64,000 nucleotides of DNA from JBMOUD01 sp049319665 (GCF_049319665.1 NZ_JBMOUD010000005.1:1-64000); one strand, 5' to 3'; positions 27,041 to 36,865 are shown, counted from the stretch's first letter. Notes: generated by a model from the letters alone, not told the origin. Made by a program: numbers and translations.

Positions 27041-28120
27041 TTACAGAACGTCGACTGCGTTCAGCTCTTTGAATGCCAGCTCAAGGCGTTTTACCATTGA
27101 GCTCTGTGCTTCACGCAGCCATACGCGTGGGTCATAGTATTTCTTGTTAGGTTTGTCCGCGCCTTCCGGGTTACCCAACTGACCTTGCAGGTAAGCTTCG
27201 TTTTTCTTGTAGAACTGCAGAATACCGTCCCAGTTAGCCCACTGAGTATCGGTATCGATGTTCATTTTGATCACACCGTAACCTACAGATTCTTTGATTT
27301 CTGCTGCAGTTGAACCAGAACCACCGTGGAACACGAAGTTCAGCGCGTTGTGTGGCAGGTTATGTTTCTTGCAAACGTATTCTTGAGAATCACGCAGAAT
27401 AGTTGGGGTCAGCTTAACGTTGCCTGGTTTGTACACGCCGTGTACGTTACCGAATGATGCAGCGATAGTGAAACGCGGGCTGATTGCATTCAGTTTTTCG
27501 TAAGCGTAATCAACATCTTGCGGTTGAGTGTACAGAGCAGATGCGTCCATATGGCTGTTGTCTACGCCATCTTCTTCACCGCCGGTACAACCCAATTCGA
27601 TTTCCAGAGTCATATCGATTTTTGCCATGCGAGCTAAGTACTTGCTACAAATTTCGATGTTTTCTTCCAGAGATTCTTCTGACAGGTCAATCATGTGAGA
27701 AGAGAACAGTGGCTTACCGGTTTTAGCGAAGTGAGCTTCACCTGCGTCCAACAGACCGTCGATCCACGGCAGCAATTTCTTCGCACAGTGGTCAGTGTGC
27801 AGAATAACTGGCACACCATAATGTTCAGCCATCTGATGCACATGATGCGCGCCAGAGATTGCACCCAAGATAGCGCCAGCTTGTGGCTTATCAGATTTCA
27901 GGCCTTTACCCGCGATGAACGCAGCGCCACCGTTAGAGAACTGAACAATCACTGGAGCACGAACTTTAGCAGCTGCTTCAAGCACAGCATTGATAGAGTC
28001 GGTGCCTACGCAGTTAACTGCTGGCAGTGCAAAGTTGTTTTCTTTAGCAATAGCGAAAACTTTCTGAACATCATCACCAGTGATGACGCCTGGTTTTACG
28101 AAATCAAAAATTTTAGACAT
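27041..28120 (-). CDS. fbaA: Class II fructose-bisphosphate aldolase
   Basis: The zinc-dependent glycolytic aldolase of 359 residues. Metal and substrate segments include VILHTDHCAKKLLPWIDG, LEIELGCTGGEEDG and FVFHGGSGSTAAEI. It is the last gene of epd-pgk-fbaA. The 127-base gap to pgk carries a hairpin (28169-28212) that may be a processing site, and a strong terminator follows the gene. Confidence 0.98.
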   Translation of the reverse strand: MSKIFDFVKPGVITGDDVQKVFAIAKENNFALPAVNCVGTDSINAVLEAAAKVRAPVIVQFSNGGAAFIAGKGLKSDKPQAGAILGAISGAHHVHQMAEHYGVPVILHTDHCAKKLLPWIDGLLDAGEAHFAKTGKPLFSSHMIDLSEESLEENIEICSKYLARMAKIDMTLEIELGCTGGEEDGVDNSHMDASALYTQPQDVDYAYEKLNAISPRFTIAASFGNVHGVYKPGNVKLTPTILRDSQEYVCKKHNLPHNALNFVFHGGSGSTAAEIKESVGYGVIKMNIDTDTQWANWDGILQFYKKNEAYLQGQLGNPEGADKPNKKYYDPRVWLREAQSSMVKRLELAFKELNAVDVL

Positions 28121-28168
28121 AGTTCTTTGTCCTGTTTCGTCGGCCGTAGATGGATTTGAATCGGTTTG

Positions 28169-28212
28169 CTATTTCGCCCGAGTTCCACTGTGCAGCCCCT
28201 CGCGCGAAATAG
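28169..28212 (-). repeat. Inverted repeat between pgk and fbaA
   Basis: CTATTTCGC (28169-28177) pairs with GCGAAATAG (28204-28212), with an inner GAG/CTC pairing. It lies between two co-oriented operon genes without a T run, so it is more likely an mRNA processing or stability element than a terminator. Confidence 0.5.
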
Positions 28213-28247
28213 AAGAACAAGCAGCCTATGCTGCCCGCTCAGGTTCA

Positions 28248-29411
28248 TTACTTCTTAGCACGCTCTTCCAGCATCACAACCGCTGGCAGTTGTTTCCCTT
28301 CAACGAATTCCAGGAACGCGCCACCGCCGGTAGAGATATAGGAAATTTTATCAGCGATATCGAACAGATCAATCGCCGCAAGGGTGTCACCGCCGCCAGC
28401 GATAGAGAATGCTTCGCTGTCTGCAATGGCTCTTGCTACGATCTCGGTGCCTTTACGGAAGTTAGGGAATTCAAACACGCCAACCGGGCCATTCCACAGA
28501 ATGGTTTTGGCGTTTTTAATAATTTCGGCAAGACGGTTAGCAGACACGTCGCCCATATCAAGAATTTGCTCTTCGTCTTTAATCTCAGTAGCAGGTTTTA
28601 AGGTTGCTGTCGCAGTCTCAGAGAACTCAGTAGCAACACGCACGTCAGTTGGTACTGGAATATCACAGGTAGTCAGCAATTTCTTCGCAGTATCAAGCAA
28701 GTCTGGTTCATACAGAGACTGACCAACATTGTTGCCCTGAGCAGCAACGAAGGTATTGGCAATACCACCGCCAACGATCAGCTGGTCTGCAATTTTAGAC
28801 AGTGATTCCAATACGGTCAGTTTAGTGGAAACTTTTGAACCACCAACGATAGCAACCATCGGACGTGCCGGGTTACCCAGTGCTTTACCTAAAGCTTCCA
28901 GCTCTGCGGACAACAGCGGGCCTGCACAAGCGATTGGTGCGAATTTACCCACGCCGTGAGTAGATGCCTGAGCGCGGTGCGCGGTACCGAAAGCGTCCAT
29001 GACAAATACGTCGCACAGTGCGGCATATTGCTTAGACAGGGTTTCGTCGTCTTTCTTCTCGCCTTTGTTAAAACGAACGTTTTCCAGAACTACCAGTTCA
29101 CCTGCGGCAATATCAACGCCATTCAGATAATCTTTAGCTAAACGAACTGGAGAGGACAGCTTTTCTTTCAGGTAGTTAACTACCGGCAATAAAGAAAACT
29201 CTTCGTTGTACTCACCTTCGGTAGGACGACCCAGATGTGAGGTTACCATGACATGAGCACCCTGTTTCAGAGCAGCTTCAATCGTTGGCAAAGAAGCACG
29301 GATACGTGCATCTGAAGTCACTTTACCGTCTTTAACCGGCACGTTCAGATCCGCACGGATCAATACACGTTTACCTGCCAAGTCCAGATCGTTCATCTTA
29401 ATTACAGACAT
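28248..29411 (-). CDS. pgk: Phosphoglycerate kinase
   Basis: Transfers phosphate between 1,3-bisphosphoglycerate and ADP in glycolysis. It has 387 residues, as in E. coli. The N-terminal RVLIRADLNVPVKDG and VMVTSHLGRPTEG are substrate-binding; C-terminal GGGDTLAAI and STGGGAFLEFVEG bind nucleotide. It lies 68 bases after epd in the same operon. Confidence 0.98.
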   Translation of the reverse strand: MSVIKMNDLDLAGKRVLIRADLNVPVKDGKVTSDARIRASLPTIEAALKQGAHVMVTSHLGRPTEGEYNEEFSLLPVVNYLKEKLSSPVRLAKDYLNGVDIAAGELVVLENVRFNKGEKKDDETLSKQYAALCDVFVMDAFGTAHRAQASTHGVGKFAPIACAGPLLSAELEALGKALGNPARPMVAIVGGSKVSTKLTVLESLSKIADQLIVGGGIANTFVAAQGNNVGQSLYEPDLLDTAKKLLTTCDIPVPTDVRVATEFSETATATLKPATEIKDEEQILDMGDVSANRLAEIIKNAKTILWNGPVGVFEFPNFRKGTEIVARAIADSEAFSIAGGGDTLAAIDLFDIADKISYISTGGGAFLEFVEGKQLPAVVMLEERAKK

Positions 29412-29479
29412 GCTGAATCCTCTCGTTGATTCTCTTTAAAATTGCCTGAAGGCGCGTCAATCCAAATTGGACTGGCGTA

Positions 29480-30496
29480 CTAGAAACCACTGGCTGCCAT
29501 AACCAATGTTGTATCCAACATTCGGTTAGCAAAGCCCCATTCATTATCGCACCAGACCAAAGTTTTGATCAGTTGCTGTCCACTAACCCGAGTTTGCGAA
29601 CCATCGACGATGGCGCTGTGCGGGTCATGGTTAAAATCTGTCGACACTAATGGTAGTTCGGTATAATCCACAATACCACGAAAAGCCCCCTGAGAGGCTT
29701 TTTGCAGCAGATGGTTTACCTTCTCAACCGTGACATTTCCTGCGACGAATACGCTTAAATCAATCGCTGTCACGTTAATGGTAGGTACACGAACCGAGAT
29801 CGCCTCAAAGCGGTCTTTGAATTTCGGCATGATACGACTAATACCGGCTGCCAGCTTAGTATCAACCGGAATAATCGACTGACTCGCCGCACGAGTGCGT
29901 CGTAAATCCTGATGATAAGCATCAATGACTGGTTGATCGTTCATTGAAGAGTGGATAGTAGTCACCGTACCGGATTCGATGTGGTAAGCATCATCAAGCA
30001 GCTTGATAATTGGAATAATACAGTTGGTTGTGCAAGAGGCGTTGGAAACGATGCGATGTTCGGGCAGCAATGTGTGATGGTTAACCCCAAACACGATGGT
30101 TGCATCTAAGTCGTTACCGCCAGGATGAGCAAAGAGGACTTTTTTAGCTCCTGCTGCCAGATGGGCTTCACCATCGACTCGATGGCCAAACACGCCGCTA
30201 CAATCGAGTACAACATCGACGCCGAGTTCTCCCCAAGGCAGTTGGGCTATATCTGGCTGATGCAACAAACGAATAGTGTCATCACCGACGGTAAGCTTGT
30301 CGCATTCCTGACGAACATCCCAGGCAAAACGGCCATGACTTGAATCATATTTCAACAGGTGAGCCATTCCCTCTGCGCTTGCCAATTCATTGACAGCCAC
30401 AATAGAAATTTCCGCTCGTCGTCCCGATTCATACAGTGCGCGTAAAACGCTACGGCCAATACGGCCAAAACCGTTTATCGCTATGCGGATTGTCAT
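29480..30496 (-). CDS. epd: D-erythrose-4-phosphate dehydrogenase
   Basis: A GAPDH-like enzyme oxidising erythrose 4-phosphate to 4-phosphoerythronate for pyridoxal phosphate synthesis. It has 338 residues from MTIRIAINGFGRIG, preceded by AGGGAG. The catalytic cysteine lies in SNASCTTNCI. Similarity to E. coli Epd is full length; GapA differs at several of these segments. It is the first gene of epd-pgk-fbaA. Confidence 0.95.
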   Translation of the reverse strand: MTIRIAINGFGRIGRSVLRALYESGRRAEISIVAVNELASAEGMAHLLKYDSSHGRFAWDVRQECDKLTVGDDTIRLLHQPDIAQLPWGELGVDVVLDCSGVFGHRVDGEAHLAAGAKKVLFAHPGGNDLDATIVFGVNHHTLLPEHRIVSNASCTTNCIIPIIKLLDDAYHIESGTVTTIHSSMNDQPVIDAYHQDLRRTRAASQSIIPVDTKLAAGISRIMPKFKDRFEAISVRVPTINVTAIDLSVFVAGNVTVEKVNHLLQKASQGAFRGIVDYTELPLVSTDFNHDPHSAIVDGSQTRVSGQQLIKTLVWCDNEWGFANRMLDTTLVMAASGF

Positions 30497-30893
30497 GCTA
30501 CTCCCTGAAAAGAGGGCCTTCCTCTCATCGATGTCTACCAAGCTGAGCGATATCGACCAAACTGAGGTGGCGCTGACTGGTTATGATAATAACCGGCATA
30601 GAGTACTTTAGGGCGCTACCTGCTGTGAATCGCCAAGTTGAATTATTCGTTAAATCTTACTGCCCGTTATCCATGTTCGCCAATACATTTGACTTAGGAA
30701 CCACGCCAACTGAAACGCTTCAGCCGAGCATAAACCAAAGCCTTCACAAAGGGAACAGCACCGAGAGTTTGGCAAGTAACCAAGTGGGATTTTGCTAGCA
30801 TAACATGATCTAGCGCACACTTTTGAACAAGGCGGGTACACCCAAGTAAAGGCTTTTTAGGCTTACAAAATTGAAAAAAACAATTTGGAGATT
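30497..30893. other. epd upstream region
   Basis: No gene was supported here. The stretch should contain the epd operon promoter; short frames across it lack ribosome-binding sites and known domains. Confidence 0.4.
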
Positions 30894-30922
30894 CCAGGTT
30901 TTGGAGACTAACCAAAACCTGG
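30894..30922 (-). terminator. Stem-loop after the hydrolase-like gene
   Basis: CCAGGTTTTGG (30894-30904) pairs perfectly with CCAAAACCTGG (30912-30922). On the minus strand a run of T follows some ten bases later. It lies about 30 bases past the stop at 30955. Confidence 0.7.
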
Positions 30923-30954
30923 AGCTGGAATCAAAATTCCCGAGAGGAAATACC

Positions 30955-31983
30955 TTAAGGATTAAATGCCTGTTGTTGCTCAAAGCGGTAAAATTCACCA
31001 GCGGCATATACAGACATATTGCTACGATTCTGTCCGACATCAGGTAGAGCAACAAAGTGCCAGTTAAATGGCATATTGTTCAGTTCCGCTTGTTGCTGGG
31101 ATGCCGTGAAATAGTTTTCTGCACGCTCAAGACGATTATTGCCTTGCGCCGCGATTTGTTTTGAATGCTGTAACTTGTTCTCAGGTTCGTCATCGTTTGC
31201 ACCGACGGCAATAAGAATAGGTTTGGCAAAATAAGCGGCTAATTGATCGGAACTGACTTTAATCGGCGCTTCGCGTAAACCATAAGGCCAGTGTTGATCC
31301 GTCGCTGGTAATGTCCACCAGCCCGCAGCAGAACAGATGGCAGCTTTAACTTCTGGCTGCGGTAATAGTGTCAGCATGCGATGAACAAACTGGCATCCTC
31401 CGTTGTTGCCAAACAGATAATATTGCGACTGGGTGGTAATGCCCTGTTTACGCATCGCATCAAAGATATTGTTCACCACGGTGAATGCCCACTGAGATTT
31501 TGGCAAACGATGATGCGTTTTCGGATCTTGCAGGTTGCCCAGCATGTAGCCGTTGCTGCCCGGGTAATCCTGCTCACTCAAACGCGGTACAACGATGCGC
31601 AAATGATATTGATCCGCAACCTTGATCCAATCATTACGATACGTCACGGCATTACGATCGGCTCCCGGGATCACCATCACTAACGGCGCACTGGCGTCCG
31701 TCCCTGCTGGCTGGTAAGTGAATACTTCCACTGTTTTCTTAGTCTGTGCTACAGGAAAATGGAAGCTACCCGTTCCGTCCGCCAAGGTTTTTAGCGCAAT
31801 AGCATCAACTTTGCTGGCGCTTGCGGCTGCTTTAGGCGTTGCAGCAGCTACCGTCTTTGACACAGAAGCCTCTGCAGATTTCACCGTTGCAGGCTCAGTC
31901 GGAAGCAAGGCAAGTGAAATTTCTGCTTTAGCAGCAGAAGAAAAAAGCAGCAACAAAGCAGCCCAACGCAGCAGGTTAATCAT
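30955..31983 (-). CDS. Exported alpha/beta-hydrolase-like protein lacking the usual triad
   Basis: A protein of 342 residues. A signal peptide (MINLLRWAALLLLFSSAAKA) is followed by an Ala/Ser/Lys-rich linker to about residue 60 and then a hydrolase-type domain with APLVMVIPGADRNAVTY. The nucleophile elbow, normally G-x-S-x-G, reads FGNNGGCQFVHRM, and the segment where a catalytic His is expected reads LPDVGQNRSNM. Both codons were read directly (AAC and CAG). The domain therefore looks non-catalytic, or uses other residues. The cellular location is periplasmic or extracellular. I do not recognise a named orthologue. Confidence 0.75.
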   Translation of the reverse strand: MINLLRWAALLLLFSSAAKAEISLALLPTEPATVKSAEASVSKTVAAATPKAAASASKVDAIALKTLADGTGSFHFPVAQTKKTVEVFTYQPAGTDASAPLVMVIPGADRNAVTYRNDWIKVADQYHLRIVVPRLSEQDYPGSNGYMLGNLQDPKTHHRLPKSQWAFTVVNNIFDAMRKQGITTQSQYYLFGNNGGCQFVHRMLTLLPQPEVKAAICSAAGWWTLPATDQHWPYGLREAPIKVSSDQLAAYFAKPILIAVGANDDEPENKLQHSKQIAAQGNNRLERAENYFTASQQQAELNNMPFNWHFVALPDVGQNRSNMSVYAAGEFYRFEQQQAFNP

Positions 31984-32094
31984 TCAAAATCTCAACAGGT
32001 TAGTAACCAACGATTCACTGTAAGCCAATGACCCACCCCGAGTAAATACACCAACGCTCAATAGTGATAGGGTAAAACAGCAGATAACTCATGG

Positions 32095-32134
32095 CGCATA
32101 AGCCGCGTTTCCGTTACTATGCGGCGTTTTTTTT
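32095..32134 (+). promoter_or_regulatory. Terminator-like element in the queD leader
   Basis: CGCATA (32095-32100) can pair with TATGCG (32118-32123), or GCCGC (32102-32106) with GCGGC (32121-32125), followed by eight T (32127-32134), 19 bases before the queD ATG. The stem is short. It could be an attenuator, but no aptamer was recognised. Confidence 0.35.
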
Positions 32135-32152
32135 AGTCAATGAGACCGAGCC

Positions 32153-32515
32153 ATGATAACCACTTTGTTCAAAGATTTTCAGTTCGAAGCCGCGCACTAT
32201 TTGCCTCACGTCCCCGCAGGACACAAATGTGGGCGCTTGCACGGCCACTCTTTCACTGTACGCTTAGAAATCACCGGTGAAGTCGATCCTCATACCGGCT
32301 GGGTGATGGATTTTGCCGATCTGAAAGCCGCTTTTGCACCTATCCTCGATAGCTTGGATCACTATTACCTTAACGAGATCCCAGGACTTGAGAACCCAAC
32401 CAGCGAAGTGTTGGCAGAATGGATCTGGAAGAAAGTAAAACCGTTAATTCCGATTCTTAGCGCGGTACGCGTAAAAGAGACTTGCACTGCAGGCTGTGTC
32501 TATCGCGGTGAATAA
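32153..32515 (+). CDS. queD: 6-carboxy-5,6,7,8-tetrahydropterin synthase QueD
   Basis: Converts dihydroneopterin triphosphate to 6-carboxytetrahydropterin, an early step to queuosine. The 120-residue length is normal. Zinc ligands are His in EAAHYLPH and the CGRLHGHSF motif, whose Cys is the catalytic one. It converges with queE, the next enzyme of the pathway. Confidence 0.96.
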   Translation: MITTLFKDFQFEAAHYLPHVPAGHKCGRLHGHSFTVRLEITGEVDPHTGWVMDFADLKAAFAPILDSLDHYYLNEIPGLENPTSEVLAEWIWKKVKPLIPILSAVRVKETCTAGCVYRGE

Positions 32516-32641
32516 CCAAGGGCATTAATAATCAGAAGATAACGCCCCGGTTACTTTTATTTAATACGGTATTGTTGTTTGATGCTGTACTGTTTGTTGC
32601 TGTATCGATTGTTGTCAGCAACGTTAGCCACCAGACCCAAC

Positions 32642-33313
32642 TCAGGCAATATTAAGATATTTATGAGTCTGCATCGATAGCCGCCAGTTTTTTGCAATGC
32701 ATGTTGCAATACACAACTTGGTGGCGTCGTCTTTCTGACTGATCGGTTGCAAAGCAATAATTCGCGCTTTGTCATCGTTCAGGCTCTCGAGTAGTTTTTC
32801 TAACGCTTCAATGTCTCGCTGACGAGCGACCGGATGCTTCACCTCATCAGCACGAGTGAGCGCCTGCGGTAGGATGTCATACCCGCCACGCATATTCACT
32901 TTCGGCGATACCGTCACCCAAGTATTCACTGAGCAACGTACTTCATGGGTACCGCTGGTTTCTATTTGGCAGCTAAAACCGTTCGCTTCTAGCACGCTGG
33001 TAAGCGGTTGCAGGTCATAAATACTCGGTTCACCACCGGTGATCACTACATGGCGCGCAGTATAACCTTGCTGAACGATAACCTGATACAACTGTTCGGC
33101 AGTGGCGTTTCCCCAAGCATCGCTCTCCTCGGTTTTGACCAGAATTCGCTGCAAGTCCACTTCACGATCGGCGATTTTTTCCCAGGTATGCTTGGTATCA
33201 CACCAGCTACAACCTACCGGACAACCTTGTAAGCGAATAAAAATTGCCGGCACGCCGGTAAAGTAGCCTTCCCCTTGCAGGGTTTCGAACATTTCATTAA
33301 TCGGATATTGCAT
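32642..33313 (-). CDS. queE: 7-carboxy-7-deazaguanine synthase QueE
   Basis: A radical SAM enzyme of 223 residues, converting carboxytetrahydropterin to 7-carboxy-7-deazaguanine for queuosine. The start MQYPINEMFETLQGEG matches E. coli. The cluster cysteines lie in RLQGCPVGCSWCDTKHTW, with the expanded spacing typical of QueE, and ITGGEPSIYDL follows. An upstream in-frame ATG at 33373 is not required. Confidence 0.96.
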   Translation of the reverse strand: MQYPINEMFETLQGEGYFTGVPAIFIRLQGCPVGCSWCDTKHTWEKIADREVDLQRILVKTEESDAWGNATAEQLYQVIVQQGYTARHVVITGGEPSIYDLQPLTSVLEANGFSCQIETSGTHEVRCSVNTWVTVSPKVNMRGGYDILPQALTRADEVKHPVARQRDIEALEKLLESLNDDKARIIALQPISQKDDATKLCIATCIAKNWRLSMQTHKYLNIA

Positions 33314-33448
33314 CAGTGTCTCAATCATTGGGTAAAACGTATGCGCAATGCTTACGGCGAGTCCGCCATTCAATTGCGTATAAATTCTAACCTAGAAAAA
33401 AAATAAAAAGCCGCTAAAACGCATAAGCCAGCAAGATAAAAAAGTAAA

Positions 33449-33468
33449 AAACCCGCCGAAGCGGGTTT
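33449..33468 (-). terminator. eno terminator
   Basis: AAACCCGC-CGAA-GCGGGTTT, with a T run on the minus-strand side, 21 bases past the eno stop. Confidence 0.88.
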
Positions 33469-33488
33469 CTCAAAAGCTAAGGCAGAAA

Positions 33489-34784
33489 TTACTGGCCTTT
33501 AACTTCTTTCAGACCGTTGAACGGTGCTGCATCACCCAGTGCTTCTTCGATACGAATCAGCTGGTTGTATTTAGCAACGCGGTCAGAACGGCTCATAGAA
33601 CCTGTTTTGATCTGGCCAGCTGCAGTACCTACCGCCAGGTCAGCGATGGTTGCATCTTCAGTTTCACCTGAACGGTGAGAGATAACTGCGGTGTAACCAG
33701 CATCTTTCGCCATTTTGATCGCAGCCAGAGTTTCGGTCAGAGAACCGATCTGGTTGAATTTGATCAGGATGGAGTTAGCGATACCTTTTTCGATACCTTC
33801 TTTCAGGATCTTGGTGTTAGTTACGAACAGGTCGTCACCAACCAGCTGGATTTTGTCGCCCAGCACTTTGGTCTGGTATGCGAAACCAGCCCAGTCAGAT
33901 TCGTCCAGACCGTCTTCGATAGAAACGATTGGATATTGCTTGGTCAGGTCTTCCAGGAAGTGAGTGAACTCTTCAGAAGTGAAAGCTTTGTTGCCTTCGC
34001 CAGCCAGCACATATTTGCCATCTTTGTAGAATTCAGATGCTGCACAGTCCATCGCCAGGGTAACGTCTTTGCCCAGCTCGTAACCTGCTTGCTTAACCGC
34101 TTCAGCGATAACAGCCAGTGCTTCTGCGTTAGAACCCAGGTTTGGCGCATAGCCACCTTCGTCACCAACAGCAGTGCTCATGCCTTTAGCTTTCAGTACT
34201 TTAGCCAGAGTATGGAACACTTCAGAACCGATACGAACCGCTTCTTTCAGAGTTTTAGCGCCAACAGGCTGGATCATGAACTCTTGAATGTCGACGTTGT
34301 TATCCGCGTGCTCACCGCCGTTGATGATGTTCATCATAGGCAGAGGCATAGAGTATTTGCCTGGGGTGCCATTCAGTTCAGCGATGTGTGCGTACAGAGG
34401 CAGGCCTTTAGACGCTGCTGCTGCTTTAGCTGCTGCCAGAGAAACTGCCAGAATCGCGTTTGCACCGAACTGAGATTTGTTTTCGGTACCATCGAGATCG
34501 ATCATGATCTTGTCGATGTTAGCCTGGTCTTTAGCATCTTTACCCAGTACAGCTTGAGCGATAGGACCGTTTACTGCTGCAACGGCTTTAGTCACGCCCT
34601 TGCCCAGGTAACGAGACTTGTCGCCGTCACGCAGTTCCAGTGCTTCACGGGAACCAGTAGAAGCACCAGATGGAGCAGCAGCCAAACCTACGAAACCGCC
34701 TTCCAGGTGAACTTCAGCTTCTACAGTCGGGTTACCACGAGAGTCGATAATTTCGCGACCGAGCACTTTAACGATTTTGGACAT
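33489..34784 (-). CDS. eno: Enolase
   Basis: Interconverts 2-phosphoglycerate and phosphoenolpyruvate; also part of the RNA degradosome. It has 431 residues from MSKIVKVLGREIIDSRG. Active-site segments include SGASTGSREALELRD, GDEGGYAPN, LIKFNQIGSL and SHRSGETED. It follows pyrG in the same direction across 90 bases, as in E. coli. Confidence 0.98.
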   Translation of the reverse strand: MSKIVKVLGREIIDSRGNPTVEAEVHLEGGFVGLAAAPSGASTGSREALELRDGDKSRYLGKGVTKAVAAVNGPIAQAVLGKDAKDQANIDKIMIDLDGTENKSQFGANAILAVSLAAAKAAAASKGLPLYAHIAELNGTPGKYSMPLPMMNIINGGEHADNNVDIQEFMIQPVGAKTLKEAVRIGSEVFHTLAKVLKAKGMSTAVGDEGGYAPNLGSNAEALAVIAEAVKQAGYELGKDVTLAMDCAASEFYKDGKYVLAGEGNKAFTSEEFTHFLEDLTKQYPIVSIEDGLDESDWAGFAYQTKVLGDKIQLVGDDLFVTNTKILKEGIEKGIANSILIKFNQIGSLTETLAAIKMAKDAGYTAVISHRSGETEDATIADLAVGTAAGQIKTGSMSRSDRVAKYNQLIRIEEALGDAAPFNGLKEVKGQ

Positions 34785-34874
34785 TAGGATTTCCTCAGTA
34801 CAAGTTAAACTAAACTCTGTCAGACAAACGATGCGCCGCACTTAGGCCGCGCATCGATTCTCTATATATTCACA

Positions 34875-36512
34875 CTACTTTACTTGGCGCTTCTGATACT
34901 CACCGGCAGCCTTCACAAAGCCTGCAAACAACGGGTGACCATCACGTGGCGTTGACGTAAATTCTGGGTGGAATTGGCAAGCCACAAACCACGGGTGATT
35001 TGGCAACTCGATAATTTCCACCAATTGCTTGTCACCAGAGCGACCTGCAACGCGTAAGCCCGCAGCTTCAATCTGCTTGAGCAGCATATTGTTCACTTCA
35101 TAGCGGTGACGGTGACGTTCAGTGATTGTCGCCTCGCCATACATCTGGCGAACCAGGCTGCCTTCAGCCAGATGGCACAACTGACCGCCAACGCGCATAG
35201 TACCGCCCAAATCACTCTCTTCAGAACGTACTTCTACATTACCGTCTTCATCGCGCCATTCGGTGATCAATGCGACAACCGGATACTTACAGTCTGGCAT
35301 AAATTCGGTGGAGTTGGCATTCTCCATTCCGGCGACATGACGAGCAAACTCCATCAATGCCACCTGCATACCCAGGCAGATACCCAGATAAGGAATATTG
35401 TTTTCACGCGCATATTGAGCGGTCATTACTTTCCCTTCGACACCACGGTAGCCAAAGCCACCCGGGATAAGGATTGCATCCAGACCTTTCAGAATTTCTA
35501 CGCCGCGAGTTTCGACATCCTGCGAATCAATAAGTTTAATATTCACGGTCAGACGGTTTTTCAGGCCGCCGTGTTTCAGCGCTTCAATCACTGATTTATA
35601 AGCATCTGGCAGCTCGGTGTATTTACCGACCATACCGATGTTTACTTCACCACCAGGATTGGCTTCTTCGTAAATCACCTGCTCCCATTCACCCAAATTA
35701 GCTTCAGGTGCATTTAAGCTGAATCGTTTACAAATATAATCGTCTAGGCCCTGAGATTTCAAGAGACCCGGGATTTTATAGATTGAATCGACGTCTTTTA
35801 GAGAAATCACCGCTTTTTCTGGCACATTACAGAACAACGCAATTTTTGCGCGCTCGTTGGCAGGCACAGAACGATCTGAACGGCAGATTAAAACGTCTGG
35901 CTGAATACCGATAGACAGCAGCTCTTTCACCGAGTGTTGGGTCGGTTTGGTTTTAACTTCACCAGCAGCAGCCATGTAAGGCACCAACGTCAGGTGCATG
36001 TACAGCGTGTGCTCACGACCTACGTCAACCGCCATCTGGCGAATAGCTTCTAAGAACGGCAGAGATTCGATATCACCAACAGTACCGCCGATTTCAACCA
36101 GCACGACGTCGTGGCCTTCGCCACCTTCGATGATGCGTTCTTTGATAGCGTTAGTGATGTGTGGGATAACCTGAATGGTTGCGCCCAGATAATCGCCACG
36201 GCGTTCTTTACGCAGAACGTCGGAGTAGATACGGCCAGTGGTGAAGTTGTTACGACGCGTCATTTTGGTACGGATGAAACGCTCGTAGTGGCCCAAGTCA
36301 AGATCGGTTTCTGCCCCGTCTTCGGTAACAAAAACTTCACCGTGCTGAGTTGGGCTCATGGTGCCTGGGTCCACGTTGATATACGGGTCCAGCTTCATGA
36401 TGGTAACGTTCAAACCACGGGCTTCGAGAATAGCCGCCAGAGAGGCTGCGGCAATGCCTTTACCCAGAGAGGATACAACCCCGCCGGTCACAAAAATATA
36501 ATTAGTTGTCAT
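34875..36512 (-). CDS. pyrG: CTP synthase
   Basis: Makes CTP from UTP, ATP and glutamine. It has 545 residues. The N-terminal synthetase domain starts TNYIFVTGGVVSSLGKGI; the C-terminal class I glutamine amidotransferase has its cysteine in YLGICLGMQVA and the His/Glu in CQFHPEFTS. It is followed by eno. Confidence 0.98.
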   Translation of the reverse strand: MTTNYIFVTGGVVSSLGKGIAAASLAAILEARGLNVTIMKLDPYINVDPGTMSPTQHGEVFVTEDGAETDLDLGHYERFIRTKMTRRNNFTTGRIYSDVLRKERRGDYLGATIQVIPHITNAIKERIIEGGEGHDVVLVEIGGTVGDIESLPFLEAIRQMAVDVGREHTLYMHLTLVPYMAAAGEVKTKPTQHSVKELLSIGIQPDVLICRSDRSVPANERAKIALFCNVPEKAVISLKDVDSIYKIPGLLKSQGLDDYICKRFSLNAPEANLGEWEQVIYEEANPGGEVNIGMVGKYTELPDAYKSVIEALKHGGLKNRLTVNIKLIDSQDVETRGVEILKGLDAILIPGGFGYRGVEGKVMTAQYARENNIPYLGICLGMQVALMEFARHVAGMENANSTEFMPDCKYPVVALITEWRDEDGNVEVRSEESDLGGTMRVGGQLCHLAEGSLVRQMYGEATITERHRHRYEVNNMLLKQIEAAGLRVAGRSGDKQLVEIIELPNHPWFVACQFHPEFTSTPRDGHPLFAGFVKAAGEYQKRQVK

Positions 36513-36865
36513 GCTGAACCTGAGAGGTTAGGTTTAAAGATGATGGAGTAACCAAGACGGGAAAACAGTATACCCGAACCTTTAGTGCGCCACAAACGTT
36601 CGTTTTACTCATTTCGTTTGGTGAGCTTGCAAGATCATGCTGGTTATTCACTTAGTTCCCCTCTCTGCTTTTCCATTTAAAAACAGTTGGATAGGTTTTT
36701 AAATACTTGATTACAGCCGCTCAGCTTTAGAAAAACATGTTCATTTTCAATTCATTGGCTTAAATGGCCAATTTACTCATAAATATGACGAAAAGCAGCA
36801 TAACAGCCGTGCAGAAACTGATCTTGATATTGATCACACCTGCACATTGCCGCAAGAGTAACCTA
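36513..36865. other. pyrG upstream region
   Basis: No gene was seen in this 353-base gap between mazG and pyrG. It should hold the pyrG promoter; nothing else stands out. Confidence 0.4.

Noticed and set aside
30583..30798. Plus-strand frame between epd and the hydrolase-like gene
   Set aside because: No binding site, domain or conserved composition; probably chance.
33675..34787. Long plus-strand open frame of 370 codons opposite eno
   Set aside because: It is the antisense shadow of eno, whose codon bias keeps the opposite frame open; no domain or binding site.
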